DNA from: Pontimonas sp964350865
GTDB taxonomy: Bacteria > Actinomycetota > Actinomycetes > Actinomycetales > Microbacteriaceae
NCBI GenBank assembly: GCA_964350865.1
Contig: CAYGLJ010000058.1
Coordinates: 1-5,589, forward strand
Reading direction: 5' to 3'
Length of the DNA stretch: 5,589 nt
Shown here: one piece after another, positions 5,366 to 5,589 of the stretch
Layout: every line of letters begins with the position of its first letter
Position numbering within the stretch: the stretch's first letter is position 1
Program-made: the position numbers and the translations under genes
The notes under the pieces: model-generated
What the model saw: only the letters and a program-made list of their open reading frames with translations
Database searches by the model: none
Told to the model about the DNA's origin: nothing

Positions 5366-5589
5366 ATGACCGTGCGCACTGCCGTCTCCTTCGAGGTCTA
5401 CCCTCCACGCTCACCGGACAAGCTTCCAGGCCTCCACGAGTCGATTAAGGCTCTGGACACTGTGGCACCCGAGTTCATCTCCGTCACCTTCGGCGCAGGA
5501 GGCTCTTCCACCAGAGATTCACTCGATGTGCTGAGCTTTATCAAAGATCACACCGCAGCCAAACCACTGGCTCACCTCACCTGTGTCGG
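5366..5589 (+). CDS. metF: Methylenetetrahydrofolate reductase, N-terminal part (cut by window end)
   Basis: Seventy-four complete codons are present before the window ends; the frame is open throughout. The enzyme reduces 5,10-methylenetetrahydrofolate to 5-methyltetrahydrofolate with an FAD cofactor, supplying the methyl group for methionine synthesis. SFEVYPPR (8-15) is the first strand of the TIM barrel, and E10 corresponds to the catalytic glutamate of E. coli MetF (Glu28). ISVTFGAGGSSTRD (38-51) and AHLTCV (69-74) are the next family blocks. The N-terminus is about 18 residues shorter than in E. coli, as expected for forms that begin close to the first strand. It is divergent from bcp across a 172-nt spacer. 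The rest of the barrel and its flavin contacts lie outside the window. Confidence 0.95.
   Translation, partial: MTVRTAVSFEVYPPRSPDKLPGLHESIKALDTVAPEFISVTFGAGGSSTRDSLDVLSFIKDHTAAKPLAHLTCV

Noticed and set aside
5088..5414. A minus-strand frame spanning the bcp start, the spacer and the metF start
   Set aside because: It is contradicted by the strong ribosome sites and family motifs of bcp and metF.
5366..5589. MetF as a dedicated methyl supplier for the sugar methyltransferase
   Set aside because: It is separated from the operon by the oppositely oriented bcp gene and has its own leader. MetF is a housekeeping methionine gene, so proximity is not evidence of a link.

Overview
The window looks like a piece of an actinobacterial chromosome, probably of the order Micrococcales. 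The evidence is protein flavour: the Bcp and MetF sequences read as actinobacterial. Support also comes from a GC content in the mid-50s percent (hand-counted on sampled lines, roughly 42-67%), strong AGGAGG-type ribosome binding sites and occasional GTG starts. Spacing is very tight, with about 40 non-coding bases between the end of the tRNA gene and the bcp start codon, which suggests a compact genome. The taxonomic call is inference, not a database match.

Layout. Positions 1-74 are intergenic, with a possible tRNA promoter. A complete tRNA-Lys(UUU) gene lies at 75-147. It is followed after 27 nt by five genes in one direction, separated by 12, 1 and 1 nt and then a 4-nt overlap. In order these encode a GT-A-like glycosyltransferase with a DSD motif (175-1143), a small cupin (1156-1602), a class I SAM-dependent methyltransferase (1604-2362), a DegT/DnrJ/EryC1/StrS aminotransferase of the perosamine-synthase type (2364-3485) and a GT4 glycosyltransferase (3482-4726). 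The last gene runs tail-to-tail into bcp on the minus strand (4723-5193), and their stop codons interleave. A 172-nt divergent intergenic region (5194-5365) then leads to the start of metF (5366 to the window end, truncated).

How the genes may work together. The aminotransferase would convert a nucleotide-linked 4-keto-6-deoxysugar into a 4-amino-4,6-dideoxysugar. The methyltransferase resembles sugar N-methyltransferases of the DesVI/TylM1 type and could methylate that amine. The cupin would act on the same or a related sugar by an unknown chemistry. The two glycosyltransferases would then build or attach the modified sugar onto a surface glycan or another acceptor. No nucleotidylyltransferase, 4,6-dehydratase, flippase or polymerase is visible, so precursors and export must come from elsewhere. 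The operon therefore reads as a small decoration cassette lodged between a tRNA gene and housekeeping genes (bcp, metF). The most interesting points are this cassette, its position directly behind a tRNA with no obvious promoter of its own, and a hairpin straddling the interleaved stop codons at its end.
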